From: Pseudoalteromonas sp. OOF1S-7
GTDB taxonomy: Bacteria > Pseudomonadota > Gammaproteobacteria > Enterobacterales > Alteromonadaceae
NCBI RefSeq assembly: GCF_022347765.1
Contig: NZ_JAKRFZ010000001.1
Span: 310,001-374,000 of the forward strand
Reading direction: 5' to 3'
DNA: 64,000 nt
Made by a program: the position numbers and the translations under genes. Positions 28,395 to 37,823 of the stretch are shown here, one piece after another (within the stretch, counting starts at the first letter, position 1; every line of letters starts with the position of its first letter). The notes below the pieces were generated by a model that was given only the letters and a program-made list of their open reading frames with translations, was not told the DNA's origin and ran no database searches.

Positions 28395-29009
28395 ATGAAC
28401 TGTAAAACCACACTTTTAAAGCTAACTCCTTTGGTTGTTGCATGTAGCTTAGCCATCACCGGCTGCTCCTCAACAAAAGTGCAAAGAGTAGATGCAAATC
28501 AAGAGGTTGCTCTTTCTGACAAGTGGAACGGTAAGGACTCGCAACTGGTTGCAGAGGCCATGATCAACGACATGTTGAGCTTTCCATGGGTTAACGATCA
28601 CTTACAAAAAGAAGGCACTCGCCCTGCTATTATAATCCAGTCAGTACGCAACAAGTCGCATCAGCATATTGCGGTTGATACCTTCTTAAATGACTTAAAG
28701 CGTTCAATTTTACGCAGCGGCCAGGCGGACTTTGTTGCAAACAAAGATGTTCGCCAGGAGATCCGCGATGAAAGGAAAGATCAGGAGCTCAACGCCAGCC
28801 TGGAAACGCAAAATGAGATGGGTCAGGAACAAGGCGCTGATTATGCCCTGTCAGGTACCATCAACTCATTCGTTGACGAGCAAGGCGGCGACCGCGTGAC
28901 TTTTTATCAGGTCGACCTGAGATTGATCGATATGACCACAAACCGTGAGGTATGGAATGGACAGAAGAAAATTCAAAAACTGCAAGAGCGCTCGCGCTTT
29001 GGCTTCTAA
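28395..29009 (+). CDS. LpoB-like outer membrane lipoprotein (penicillin-binding protein activator family)
   Basis: 204 residues, lipobox ITGC (Cys24). The domain matches the LpoB/FlgO-like fold: AIIIQSVRNKSHQHIAVDTFLNDLKRSILRSG, then ADYALSGTINSFVD and VTFYQVDLRLIDMTTNREVW. In E. coli LpoB reaches from the outer membrane to activate PBP1b. Here it lies in a lipoprotein operon across from a lytic transglycosylase, which fits a role in peptidoglycan control, but the family also covers proteins without that activity. The next gene starts inside it. Confidence 0.75.
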   Translation: MNCKTTLLKLTPLVVACSLAITGCSSTKVQRVDANQEVALSDKWNGKDSQLVAEAMINDMLSFPWVNDHLQKEGTRPAIIIQSVRNKSHQHIAVDTFLNDLKRSILRSGQADFVANKDVRQEIRDERKDQELNASLETQNEMGQEQGADYALSGTINSFVDEQGGDRVTFYQVDLRLIDMTTNREVWNGQKKIQKLQERSRFGF

Positions 29010-29994
29010 GCCGCTGCTTGCCACTTTGCTAACAGCCGCAATTCTTAGCGGCTGTAGTGCAAATAATACAAGCCAGACACCTGCTGATACCAAGCCTGCA
29101 TGGATCACAGCCATGCCAAGCTCCAGCTACATGATATACGGTGTTGGCAATGCGCAAAATACCGGTGACTTGCAGCAGGCCAAACTGGCAGCACAGGAGT
29201 CAGCCAGACTTGCTCTGGCTAAACAGCTCAATGTAACCATCTCAGCCAACACCCGGATTGAGCAATCCGCCACTGAGAAGTCAATGCAGTTTCACGTCGA
29301 TGAGCTCATAAACTCTCAGGTGCCTGACATTCATTTGCAGGGGGTTAAAATTGAAGATGAATACATCAGTGCAGATCAGCAAACAGCGTTTGCATTAGCA
29401 GCATTTAACCGCACCGAAGCCGCCATGCAAACTGAGTTGACCATTCGTGCACTCGATGAAGACATTGCTCAGTTCAGATTGGCAACCGGTGGCAGTAAGT
29501 CTGGGCAGTTGAAACAGGCCGTCGCGCTTAAAGAGCTGTTAGTCAAACGCAGCAAGCAGAATCGTTACCTGACACAGCTGCAAGCTGCCCCAATCGCTTT
29601 GTCTGACGCTGTTCGCGCTAAACAAGATGAAGCGGATGCAATCATTAATAGCATCAGCTTTAGTATCGAGGGTGACACCCCAGCACATCGCAAGGTCCGC
29701 GATATCCTGGCAAAAGCGCTCAGCTCTCAGGGGATCAAGGTCACCACCGGTAAGGCGGACTTTACCCTAAAGTTTACCGTAGACTGGCAGGACATGAGCA
29801 AGGCTAACACTTTTTACAGTGTGGCTGAGAGCTACTTAGTCGTAATGGAAAACGGCGAAGAGCAGGCACACTTTAATACCAAAGTAAAAGCAGTATCGGG
29901 CTACAAGGATACAGCCAGAAGCAACGCCATGACTAAGCTGGCAAACAAACTAGGCACTCAACTGGCACAGTTTGTGGTGACCGGCAAATCCTAA
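28957..29994 (+). CDS. LPP20 family lipoprotein
   Basis: 345 residues. An upstream GTG is possible, but this ATG has GAGG just before it and keeps the lipoprotein signal peptide (lipobox LSGC, Cys33, after a long positive n-region RRKFKNCKSAR). The LPP20 domain follows: PAWITAMPSSSYMIYGVGNAQNTGDLQQAKLAAQESARLALAKQL. The C-terminal half is a second alpha/beta domain (VRDILAKALSSQGIKVT). The start lies 53 bases inside the LpoB-like gene in another frame, an unusually long overlap that implies coupled translation. Function unknown; context is envelope maintenance. Confidence 0.8.
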   Translation: MDRRKFKNCKSARALASKPLLATLLTAAILSGCSANNTSQTPADTKPAWITAMPSSSYMIYGVGNAQNTGDLQQAKLAAQESARLALAKQLNVTISANTRIEQSATEKSMQFHVDELINSQVPDIHLQGVKIEDEYISADQQTAFALAAFNRTEAAMQTELTIRALDEDIAQFRLATGGSKSGQLKQAVALKELLVKRSKQNRYLTQLQAAPIALSDAVRAKQDEADAIINSISFSIEGDTPAHRKVRDILAKALSSQGIKVTTGKADFTLKFTVDWQDMSKANTFYSVAESYLVVMENGEEQAHFNTKVKAVSGYKDTARSNAMTKLANKLGTQLAQFVVTGKS

Positions 29995-30023
29995 GCGGAA
30001 CAATCCGTCTTGTCGGCTTAACG

Positions 30024-30052
30024 AAAAGGGCTAACACTAGTTAGCCCTTTTT
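30024..30052. terminator. Bidirectional terminator between lipoprotein operon and yejK
   Basis: AAAAGGGCTAAC pairs with GTTAGCCCTTTT around an ACTA loop, with a T5 tail. It serves the plus-strand operon and, read the other way, the convergent yejK. Confidence 0.9.
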
Positions 30053-30055
30053 AAT

Positions 30056-31072
30056 TTACTCACTGTCTTCTTGATAGAATTTTTCCAGCTGATCTTTAAG
30101 GTTTGGCGGCACACCCTTAATGATTAAAGTGTCATTTTGCGGGTCATATAACACACGCTCACCTAAGTGCTTGCGCTCGAATCCCACGCTAACGCCCCCG
30201 CCCAGGCCGGAGAATTTAACCATAGTGGTGACCGTCTTTTTATCAAGCGGAAATGACTCCTCCAGCTCATAGCCTTGTTGCTTATAAAAGTCTTCAAACT
30301 GAACATCCGAAGACTTAGACACTGTATCTGACAAAGATTCGACATCGGCATCTTCGCCACTATTGATACAGTCATTACAATAATCAAAGACTTCCTTGCG
30401 GATCGCGTCTTTCTCTTCTTTACCAAACTGTTGTTCAGCCAGGTAGTCTTCTACCGCGTGCAGCATAGTCTGCGACTGCTGTTTAGGGTCGATCCCTTCA
30501 GCACAGCCCAGAAAATCGAGGAAAAAATCCGCTACTTTTCGGCCTGCACGGCCTTTAATGAACGAGATATAACGGTTTTCGTCCGCTTGCGTATCCCAGG
30601 CTGTCAGGTCAATACGTGCGGCCAGCTGCATACGTGAAATGTCTAAATGTCGCGATGCTGCCAGGTCCAGTTCAGAGGTAATCGAATAGTGCTCCTTGAT
30701 ATTGATCATAGCTATCAACAGATAATCGCTGGCAACATACTGATAATGACAAAACACCAGATAGCCGGTTTCATTGAACGCATACTTGTTCAACTCTTCT
30801 TTCAAAACTTCGGTTGCTTGCTGAGTGAGATGCCAAAATGCCAGCTCGTTGTTGCGATAGCTTTGCATTGCTGAAGCAACACGGCTGTCTTTGTCGGGAT
30901 CAAAGGCACAAAAGCCTTTTCCGGGCTTACCATTGTAAGCGTGATGGAGCTGCTCGATAAATACCGCGACTCGATCATTAATCTGCATTTCATCTTCACG
31001 CAAATGAATTTGTGTTTCTTCGTCTTGCTTGTCGACATAGTGTACAACAAGCTTGTTCACCTCAATGCTCAT
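30056..31072 (-). CDS. yejK: Nucleoid-associated protein YejK (NdpA)
   Basis: 338 residues from the ATG that aligns with the family start; 21 upstream codons are open but unlikely. Family features include HHAYNGKPGKGFCAFDPD, YLVFCHYQYVASDYLLIAMI, and FIKGRAGRKVADFFLDFLGCAEGIDPK. YejK binds the nucleoid; its cellular role is not well known. Divergent from yejL-yejM, the same arrangement as E. coli. Confidence 0.93.
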   Translation of the reverse strand: MSIEVNKLVVHYVDKQDEETQIHLREDEMQINDRVAVFIEQLHHAYNGKPGKGFCAFDPDKDSRVASAMQSYRNNELAFWHLTQQATEVLKEELNKYAFNETGYLVFCHYQYVASDYLLIAMINIKEHYSITSELDLAASRHLDISRMQLAARIDLTAWDTQADENRYISFIKGRAGRKVADFFLDFLGCAEGIDPKQQSQTMLHAVEDYLAEQQFGKEEKDAIRKEVFDYCNDCINSGEDADVESLSDTVSKSSDVQFEDFYKQQGYELEESFPLDKKTVTTMVKFSGLGGGVSVGFERKHLGERVLYDPQNDTLIIKGVPPNLKDQLEKFYQEDSE

Positions 31073-31138
31073 CTTTGTTTTTAACGCCTCTGGTGTTAGA
31101 ATAGAAAGAATTATAACTCTTTTTATTTGAACCAACCG

Positions 31139-31351
31139 ATGCCTATCCAGTCAAAATATTCCAACGAACAAGTAGAACAAATTGTCGACCAACTGTTAAA
31201 CGTACTGACAGAGAATCAGGCAACCGTTGATTTAAGCTTAATGTGTTTAGGAAATTCTATCACGCACATCATTAAAGAGCATGTGCCAGAACAGAAAAGA
31301 CAAGCGGTTGCTGAAAATTTTGCCAAGGCGTTGACTCAGTCGGTAAAGTAA
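31139..31351 (+). CDS. yejL: YejL family protein (DUF1414)
   Basis: 70 residues, highly similar in pattern to E. coli Yej[20 protein letters not shown], then [15 protein letters not shown] and [19 protein letters not shown] four codons earlier would lengthen it, but the ATG matches the family start. Small helical cytoplasmic protein of unknown function, always between yejK and yejM. Four bases separate its stop from the next ATG. Confidence 0.92.
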   Translation: MPIQSKYSNEQVEQIVDQLLNVLTENQATVDLSLMCLGNSITHIIKEHVPEQKRQAVAENFAKALTQSVK

Positions 31352-31355
31352 CTGA

Positions 31356-32852
31356 ATGAACCTTTCTTCACACAGCCCTTTTTCTTCAAAGGCCAGTCAG
31401 CTATTAAGCTGGGGACATTGGTTTACCTTTGCCAACATTGGCTTGGTATTACTCATTACCTTAAGCTATCTGGCCGCTGACAAAGCCCCCACAACCACGC
31501 TTGGCTGGCTCTACATGCTGGTCACCTGGCTCAGCCACACCAGCTTTATTACTTTTTGTGTTTTTGTGTTGAGTATTTTTCCACTCAGCCTGATATTCCC
31601 TTATCCAAGGCACATTCGGGGTATGGCAGCCTGTGTCGCAACACTGGGCATCACCGTGCTGAGTGTTGATGCCTTTGTCTATTTCCAGCTCGGATACCAT
31701 TTAAATATTCAGGCACTGCCGGAAATATTGTCCTTATTCTGGAAAACCATCAGCAGCTCCCCAGCTGTTAACAGTCTGATTGTACTGGCTATGATCGCTG
31801 CGATTTTGGGCTTTGAACTTATCGTCGGTAATCATGCCTGGCGCCACCTGGAGCGATTAAAGGGCTACGCCTTTCCAAAGTTCGCCAGCACCATACTCGT
31901 GACTTGCTTTGCAAGCAGCCATATTATGCACATCTGGGCAGATGCGAATAGCTACTTCGACATTACGATGCAAGACAATGTACTGCCATTATCCTACCCA
32001 ACAACGGCTAAGACGCTGCTTGCCAGGCATGAATTACTCGACATGCAAAAGTATAACCAGGCAAGGTCGCTGAATGTCGGGCCTAACGAAGTCAGCTATC
32101 ATCCACCAGCTTCGCTATCGTCTTGTCCAGCTCAGAATGCGCCAGTCAACCTGTATATCGTCAAAACGCTGTCTGAACAAACCGAAGCAAGCCTGCTGCA
32201 ACTCGGCTGGCATCGCTCCGAGCAGCTGCTTGTTCCCACCCTGACTGAAGATTTCAGGTTTAACCTGCTATACGGCCTTCCGGCCTATTATAAGCAGCCG
32301 CTTATGGAGAACAGAACACCTCCAGTTTGGTCTAGTCGACTGTCTTTATCGGTCTCTGGTCTGCCCAAGTTTGACTATATTGGCGCAACAACGAATGCAG
32401 ATATCCGGGTATCATACCATGAGCAAGACCCGGTCTTTTCGGAGCAGTCTCCCCCCTTAATGCTCATTGTTGAGCCCAACAGTTCAGACACGATTACCAC
32501 GACCCGTTTTTATACTAATATCAAGGCTTTTGAGGGGTATTCTGAGCTATTCCAGATAAGCGATGTACTGACCACGATTATGGCAGACCATTTCCAATGC
32601 GGTACGCTCGCAGCGGCGAGTACGCTTGGTAATAACATCGCAACAGACACGTTAAATGAAGGAGTAAACTACTCTCGAGGCGTTCTGGTTGCCTACAAAA
32701 AGGATCGAATCACATTGATTGCTCAGGATGGAAGTTACAAACAGCTCTCTGCAAAAGAAGGCTTTACGCTGGATCAGAAACTGGATGTGCCCTTCTTAAT
32801 TCAGAGCATTAAGCGGCTCAAGCAATTCAATCGGGCGCCGGCTGCAAAGTAG
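31356..32852 (+). CDS. YejM/PbgA-like inner membrane protein with reduced periplasmic domain
   Basis: 498 residues. The N-terminal DUF3413 domain has five transmembrane segments (about 20-42, 55-80, 90-113, 137-157, 172-195), then a periplasmic domain. In E. coli YejM (586 residues) this domain is arylsulfatase-like and the protein controls LPS synthesis through LapB and FtsH. Here remnants align (VNLYIVKTLSEQTEASLL where the E. coli family has a VESWR-type strand, and FNLLYGLPAYYKQPLM), but the domain is some 90 residues shorter and I do not see the metal-site pattern of sulfatases. The yejK-yejL position supports orthology. Whether LPS control is kept is uncertain. Confidence 0.82.
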   Translation: MNLSSHSPFSSKASQLLSWGHWFTFANIGLVLLITLSYLAADKAPTTTLGWLYMLVTWLSHTSFITFCVFVLSIFPLSLIFPYPRHIRGMAACVATLGITVLSVDAFVYFQLGYHLNIQALPEILSLFWKTISSSPAVNSLIVLAMIAAILGFELIVGNHAWRHLERLKGYAFPKFASTILVTCFASSHIMHIWADANSYFDITMQDNVLPLSYPTTAKTLLARHELLDMQKYNQARSLNVGPNEVSYHPPASLSSCPAQNAPVNLYIVKTLSEQTEASLLQLGWHRSEQLLVPTLTEDFRFNLLYGLPAYYKQPLMENRTPPVWSSRLSLSVSGLPKFDYIGATTNADIRVSYHEQDPVFSEQSPPLMLIVEPNSSDTITTTRFYTNIKAFEGYSELFQISDVLTTIMADHFQCGTLAAASTLGNNIATDTLNEGVNYSRGVLVAYKKDRITLIAQDGSYKQLSAKEGFTLDQKLDVPFLIQSIKRLKQFNRAPAAK

Positions 32853-32935
32853 CACGGCGTCTGTCATAACACTTGCGATATTGAACAACTTGACTATCTT
32901 GAAGTGTAAATACAGGTTTCAGGGAAGCACTCGTT

Positions 32936-33409
32936 ATGAAGGTATTGATTATCATACTTTGGTTGTTCTTGCCTATATTAAGTCAGGCAAAAACAAGCTT
33001 CAGCTATTACAAATGCGTCACCGACAAAGCCATTGTGTACAGTCAGCATCCCTGTGCGGCCAACGCTGAGCAACATACGTTAAGCCACTCAGATCCTCAG
33101 GCCCCTCCCCCCAGTGGCCAACATACAAAAACACTAAACAATATTGAGCGTCAACAACTGGTGCTCAGGTTAAAGAAAACGCTCAGAGCGAAGAAACATC
33201 AGGCCGCAATCTTGGGCAGAAAACGAGATGAAGCCACCCGGGATGAGCAACGGCGCATTTCTCGCATGATGGAAAAAAATGAGCGTGCCAAAATGCTCAA
33301 AGATGTGAAGCGCAATATCAAATCCATTAATACTGCCTACCTTAAAGAGGTCAAACTCCTTAACAAAGAGATTGCAAGTCTTGAAAAACGCCTTAAACGC
33401 TTAGAATAG
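32936..33409 (+). CDS. Secreted coiled-coil protein, DUF4124-like N-terminus
   Basis: 157 residues. A signal peptide (1-18, ends LSQA) is followed by FSYYKCVTDKAIVYSQHPCAANAEQH, which has the two-cysteine pattern of DUF4124 domains. The rest (about 65-157) is a highly basic, charged coiled coil (RLKKTLRAKKHQAAILGRK; LNKEIASLEKRLKRLE). AGGGAAG lies upstream of the ATG. It is a lone gene between yejM and aceK; function unknown. Confidence 0.78.
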   Translation: MKVLIIILWLFLPILSQAKTSFSYYKCVTDKAIVYSQHPCAANAEQHTLSHSDPQAPPPSGQHTKTLNNIERQQLVLRLKKTLRAKKHQAAILGRKRDEATRDEQRRISRMMEKNERAKMLKDVKRNIKSINTAYLKEVKLLNKEIASLEKRLKRLE

Positions 33410-33524
33410 CACTGTTGTTATGACCTGGGAGTGTTAAACGAGAGCACCACCACAAGCGTCCGGGTTTTCACTCTTGAGAGACGGGCACTTGTGCGTTAAA
33501 GTAACTCGCAGATTAGGAGGTCCG

Positions 33525-35249
33525 ATGAGTTACCAGGTTCATACAATCGCAGAACATATTCTGTCCGGGTTTCATGCGCACTACGCATTATTTCAACAAA
33601 TAACGGCACGGGCACCACAGGCGTTTGCGCTACAAAGGTGGGGAGAGATCGAGCAGATCAGCAAGCAACGGATCAGCCTTTATGATGCACGAGTTAACGA
33701 TACGGTCACAGAACTCAAAAAGCATACACCACAACACACCCCTGACGAAGCTCTGTGGCATCAGGTTAAGCAACATTATGCGGAGCTACTCTCCTTTCAC
33801 CCTCAGGCAGAGCTGGCTGAAACCTTTTTTAATTCCGTTTTTTGTCGATTGTTTCACCGGCGCTACTATAAGAACGATTTTATCTTTGTTGAAACCACTC
33901 TGACAAAACCCACTACCTTACCTATTGAGGCGGAGTTTCGAAGCTATTTCCCGGTTATTTCCGGGCTTAAACCCACCATCCGCAATATCATCTCGAATAT
34001 GGACTTACAATGTGGTTTTCGCGACCTCGAACAAGATATTCGGCTGCTGGTCAAAGCCTTCATCAAGCAGGCACCAAGTACTCACCATAGTCACCATGGA
34101 CTACGCTTCGATATACTGACGGCCCCTTTTTATCGCAACAAAGGGGCGTATATTGTGGGTCGGGTTGTGTCTAAATCGGGTGTACAACCCTTTATCATTG
34201 CGCTTCTGCACCACCCTCAGGGGGGCCTTTATATCGACGCTTTGTTAACAAAAAGTGCTCAGATGCGGATTATTTTTGGCTTTGCCCGGGCATACTTTTT
34301 GGTCGAAACCCATGCCCCTTCCGCTATGGTTGGCTTTTTACAGCAACTGATGCCAAATAAAACCACTGCAGAACTGTACAATGCCATCGGGTTTCATAAA
34401 CAAGGTAAGACCGAGTTTTATCGTGATTTCCTGTTCCACTTGCAACATAGTGAGGATGTTTTCACTGTCGCGCCCGGTACACCGGGTATGGTAATGATGG
34501 TATTTACCCTACCCAATTTTCCTTTTGTCTTTAAAGTGATTAAAGATATCTTTGCAGAAAGTAAACCGTTCGGCAGAGAAACCGTACTGGCACGCTATCA
34601 GCTGGTAAAAAGTCATGATCGCGTCGGCCGTATGGCCGACACCATTGAATATTCTGAAGTAGTGATCCCCAAGAGGAAATTTTCCCCGTCACTGCTGGAC
34701 ACGCTCAAAGCCACAATCAGTAATAGCTTGCGAGATGAAGGCGATTACCTGGTGATTAAGCACCTGTATATTGAGCGTCGTATGACGCCTTTGAACCTTT
34801 TCTTGCAAACCGCTGATGAGCAAACCGCCAAAAAAGTGATTGAAGACTATGGCCATGCTATCCGTGAAATGCTCAGTGTCAATATTTTTCCGGGCGATAT
34901 GCTGCTTAAAAACTTTGGTGTCACTAAACACCACAGAGTGATTTTTTATGATTATGATGAAGTTCAGTATCTGACCGACATGAACTTCAGGCCCATGCCC
35001 AGCCTATCTTTGGACGACTTATACAGTGGTGTGGCCGAGCCCTCTGCGGCACCGAATGACGTATTTCCACAACAGCTGTGTACATTTGTCCTCACAGACC
35101 CTAAACTCAGAGCGGTGTTTGAACATTCGCATGAAGCCTTATTGAAGGTGGAATACTGGCAACAGGCGCAGCGGGATATCCAAACCCATGTGGTTAAGCA
35201 AATTTATCCCTACCCTGCCTCACAGCGCTTCTATCGACATATAAAATAA
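33525..35249 (+). CDS. aceK: Isocitrate dehydrogenase kinase/phosphatase
   Basis: 574 residues with a perfect AGGAGG site six bases upstream of the ATG, so the 17-codon upstream extension is not used. E. coli AceK is 578. The glycine-rich ATP loop APGTPGMVMMVFTLPNFPFVFKVIKD begins at residue 316, and the C-terminal ERRMTPLNLFLQ and FPGDMLLKNFGVT kinase-lobe motifs are present. AceK phosphorylates isocitrate dehydrogenase to direct carbon into the glyoxylate bypass, and reverses this. aceA and aceB are not next to it here, unlike the E. coli aceBAK operon. Confidence 0.94.
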   Translation: MSYQVHTIAEHILSGFHAHYALFQQITARAPQAFALQRWGEIEQISKQRISLYDARVNDTVTELKKHTPQHTPDEALWHQVKQHYAELLSFHPQAELAETFFNSVFCRLFHRRYYKNDFIFVETTLTKPTTLPIEAEFRSYFPVISGLKPTIRNIISNMDLQCGFRDLEQDIRLLVKAFIKQAPSTHHSHHGLRFDILTAPFYRNKGAYIVGRVVSKSGVQPFIIALLHHPQGGLYIDALLTKSAQMRIIFGFARAYFLVETHAPSAMVGFLQQLMPNKTTAELYNAIGFHKQGKTEFYRDFLFHLQHSEDVFTVAPGTPGMVMMVFTLPNFPFVFKVIKDIFAESKPFGRETVLARYQLVKSHDRVGRMADTIEYSEVVIPKRKFSPSLLDTLKATISNSLRDEGDYLVIKHLYIERRMTPLNLFLQTADEQTAKKVIEDYGHAIREMLSVNIFPGDMLLKNFGVTKHHRVIFYDYDEVQYLTDMNFRPMPSLSLDDLYSGVAEPSAAPNDVFPQQLCTFVLTDPKLRAVFEHSHEALLKVEYWQQAQRDIQTHVVKQIYPYPASQRFYRHIK

Positions 35250-35261
35250 TAAAGGAACACA

Positions 35262-36200
35262 GTGAACATAAGCAAAATTGACCTGAACCTACTGGTCTAT
35301 CTCGATACGCTATTACGCGAGTGCAATGTAACTCGCGCAGCAAATCAGCTAAGTATCACCCAGCCTGCAATGAGTAATGGCCTGAAGCGGCTCAGGAACT
35401 TGTTTAATGACCCTATTCTTGTCCGCACCAGCGAAGGCATGGTTCCGACAGAGCGTGCGCTTGAGCTCCAGCCTGTGATCCGAGGTATTCTGATGACGCT
35501 GGAAGAAACCCTGGCACCTAACCGAGAGTTTGACCCGAGGCAAAGCAAGCGTGTGTTTCGCATCATGGCCAGCGATTACGCCGCGAGCACTTTGGCACCT
35601 AAGCTACTGAATAAACTGCATATGGAAGCCCCAGATACCACCCTCGATATTCTGACCCCGAGTGATGTGACGTTTCATGATGTGGAAAATGGTAAAGTCG
35701 ATATGGCAATCAATCGCTTTGAAAACTTGCCACAATCTTTTCACCATAAACGGATCTGGAAAGACAGCTTTTGTTGTCTGATTAAATCAGATAACCCAAT
35801 CCGAGCACATTTTAATTTAGATGCCTATTTAAAGGCGCGACATATCTGGGTGAGTAAAACTGGATTCGGGGTCGGTGTAGGTATGGATCCGGCAGATGTT
35901 CAAAAGCTGGGCTGGGTTGACGAAGCGCTGGCACATTTTGGCAAGCATCGTAATATCGCAACATTCACGCGTAATTACCACGTCGCAATTCACCTGGCAA
36001 AAGAGCAAAACCTGATTGCAACCTTGCCATCAAAAGCTGCCAACATCTACAGTGACGACCCGAACCTGGCGATTCTGGAACCACCCTTTCCTATCCCGCC
36101 ATTTGAGTTAGATATGATTTGGAGCCCACTGCTACACCGCGACGCCAGCCACATCTGGCTAAGACAAAAAATAGCCGAAGTCGCCGACGCGCTTAAATAG
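35262..36200 (+). CDS. LysR family transcriptional regulator
   Basis: 312 residues, GTG start with AAGGAAC upstream. The N-terminal winged helix-turn-helix is clear: DLNLLVYLDTLLRECNVTRAANQLSITQPAMSNGLKRLRNLFNDPILVRTSEGMVPTERA, of the NodD/LeuO-like branch. The effector-binding domain (about 92-300) follows. It starts 12 bases after aceK on the same strand and may be co-transcribed with it, but no target can be named from sequence. A role in carbon flow would be inference from adjacency. Confidence 0.88.
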   Translation: MNISKIDLNLLVYLDTLLRECNVTRAANQLSITQPAMSNGLKRLRNLFNDPILVRTSEGMVPTERALELQPVIRGILMTLEETLAPNREFDPRQSKRVFRIMASDYAASTLAPKLLNKLHMEAPDTTLDILTPSDVTFHDVENGKVDMAINRFENLPQSFHHKRIWKDSFCCLIKSDNPIRAHFNLDAYLKARHIWVSKTGFGVGVGMDPADVQKLGWVDEALAHFGKHRNIATFTRNYHVAIHLAKEQNLIATLPSKAANIYSDDPNLAILEPPFPIPPFELDMIWSPLLHRDASHIWLRQKIAEVADALK

Positions 36201-36237
36201 GGCCTTATTTGCAGTGAGATGTAGGGAGCACTTTACC

Positions 36238-36630
36238 CTATATCTCGTTTTCCAGCATGGCCAGTGCGCGCTTTTCACTGTCGCAGACTTCACCATTCGC
36301 TTCGCTGATCCTATGTGCAATTGACACCGCCAGCTCGCGCATTGGTTTATCCACAATATGACTCAATCTATGCTGAATATAACTTTCTGTTTCATCCTGC
36401 TTAATCGCGATTAGGCACTTGCCCAACGCATCATCCATATAATCCTGTAGACAAATAGCAGAATTCCAATGCAAAGTTTTCGCCCAGTCACGAACAATCT
36501 CCATCTCTTGGGTTTCGATTTTTTCGTCAATACAAACAAATAGCAACGCAATATCCAACAAGGATTCTTTTTGCAGTTGCTCCACGCATATTCCCATATC
36601 AAAGTGGTTTAACAATTGTTCAAATTTCAT
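36238..36630 (-). CDS. TerB-like family protein
   Basis: 130 residues, all-helical, acidic, no signal peptide. The pattern LLDIALLFVCIDEKIETQEMEIVRDWAKTLHW resembles TerB/TerB-like domains, which carry acidic residues in a helical bundle and may bind metal. AAGGAGCTAAT precedes the ATG. It converges on the LysR gene with a 37-base gap. Single gene; function unknown. Confidence 0.7.
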   Translation of the reverse strand: MKFEQLLNHFDMGICVEQLQKESLLDIALLFVCIDEKIETQEMEIVRDWAKTLHWNSAICLQDYMDDALGKCLIAIKQDETESYIQHRLSHIVDKPMRELAVSIAHRISEANGEVCDSEKRALAMLENEI

Positions 36631-36856
36631 ATTAGCTCCTTGTAACCGAGATGACGCCGACCAGCAGCCACACGGGTGTCAGTGCCAGTTTGTCCGATCC
36701 CTTGCGGGTGTACCTGATACTTTGGGGTTGAGTTACAACAAACCATCACACCCCATAGCATTCAAACATATTCTACAAACCTCTGGTTGTCACTTTAAAA
36801 ATAGTCAACTAGTTGGCTCTGAACTAGACTTGCCTTAGTACATACAGGAAGTCACT

Positions 36857-37717
36857 ATGTCTTGGCTGAACCTCTTATATTTGAAACTACTACTTATTTT
36901 AAGTTTTGCTTGTTCTGTGCACGCGCAGATCTCAATTTCAATAGAGCAAGACATATATAAATACGCGCAAGAAATACTAGCCGATCAGCCCATCTCTGAA
37001 TTCTCAGCAGAAATCTTCAATCACCCAAAATGCCAACGCGATGTCGTCGAATTTCTTATTGCACAACGAGCGTTGATGGAAGGAGGCTTTCAGCATACCT
37101 TTAGCTTTACACTCGGAAATTATGATGCAAGGAATCTAAAACTATTGGAGTCAGGTTTACTCCTGATGAGCTTTGACACAATTTGGTTATCTCAGGCACA
37201 AACTATTGCTGACGATGTTTATATCTCTGAACCCATAATAAATAAAGGCGCGTACTTTGCGGGAATTTATACATCGCGATCCAATAAAGTAACTCTACGG
37301 GATAAAATTTCTACCGATCTGAGCAATATCAGTATCGTAAGTAGTCGAGCATGGCTCGTGGACTGGATTACCCTGAAAGCGCTGAAACCCAAGCAGTTAC
37401 ACCACGAAGATGACTGGATCACTATGGCAAAACTGGTTAGTAATGGCTGGGTTGATGCTATGCTGGTTTCTTTTAACAATACCCGTCCGTTTTACTACGA
37501 AGGACAGGGATACAGGATCGAAGCCATTGAAGGCATTAAGGTCGCGCTGCAGGATAGCCGACACTTTGTCGTGTCGAGGCATCATCCACTTAGCAAAGAG
37601 GCATATACCGCATTGCAGCTTGGTCTGGCAAAGTTAAAGACACAAAACTTTATCCACCAGGCTTATCGGCAGTGTGGATTTATCACCCCTTTGGTGGATG
37701 ACTGGCTCACTCTTTAA
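36857..37717 (+). CDS. Secreted solute-binding-protein-like protein
   Basis: 286 residues with a signal peptide (cleavage after VHA, about 24). The pattern (DTIWLSQAQTIADDVYISEPIINKGAYFAGIYT; ISIVSSRAWLVDWITLKALK; GWVDAMLVSFNNT; VVSRHHPLSKEAYTALQLGLAKLK) follows the type II periplasmic-binding fold seen in extracellular solute-binding family 3 proteins. No ABC transporter genes are nearby. In Pseudoalteromonas-type genomes many lone proteins of this class exist with unknown ligand. GGAAG lies upstream of the ATG. Confidence 0.65.
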   Translation: MSWLNLLYLKLLLILSFACSVHAQISISIEQDIYKYAQEILADQPISEFSAEIFNHPKCQRDVVEFLIAQRALMEGGFQHTFSFTLGNYDARNLKLLESGLLLMSFDTIWLSQAQTIADDVYISEPIINKGAYFAGIYTSRSNKVTLRDKISTDLSNISIVSSRAWLVDWITLKALKPKQLHHEDDWITMAKLVSNGWVDAMLVSFNNTRPFYYEGQGYRIEAIEGIKVALQDSRHFVVSRHHPLSKEAYTALQLGLAKLKTQNFIHQAYRQCGFITPLVDDWLTL

Positions 37718-37823
37718 CCCTAAAATCGCAATTGTCTGTTTTAATTTGGGGTATTCATAATTCTTCCATTTTCTTCTCCTAAATTTTCTGCCTCTCGGGA
37801 ATATGTCAAATTAGGAACAAGTA

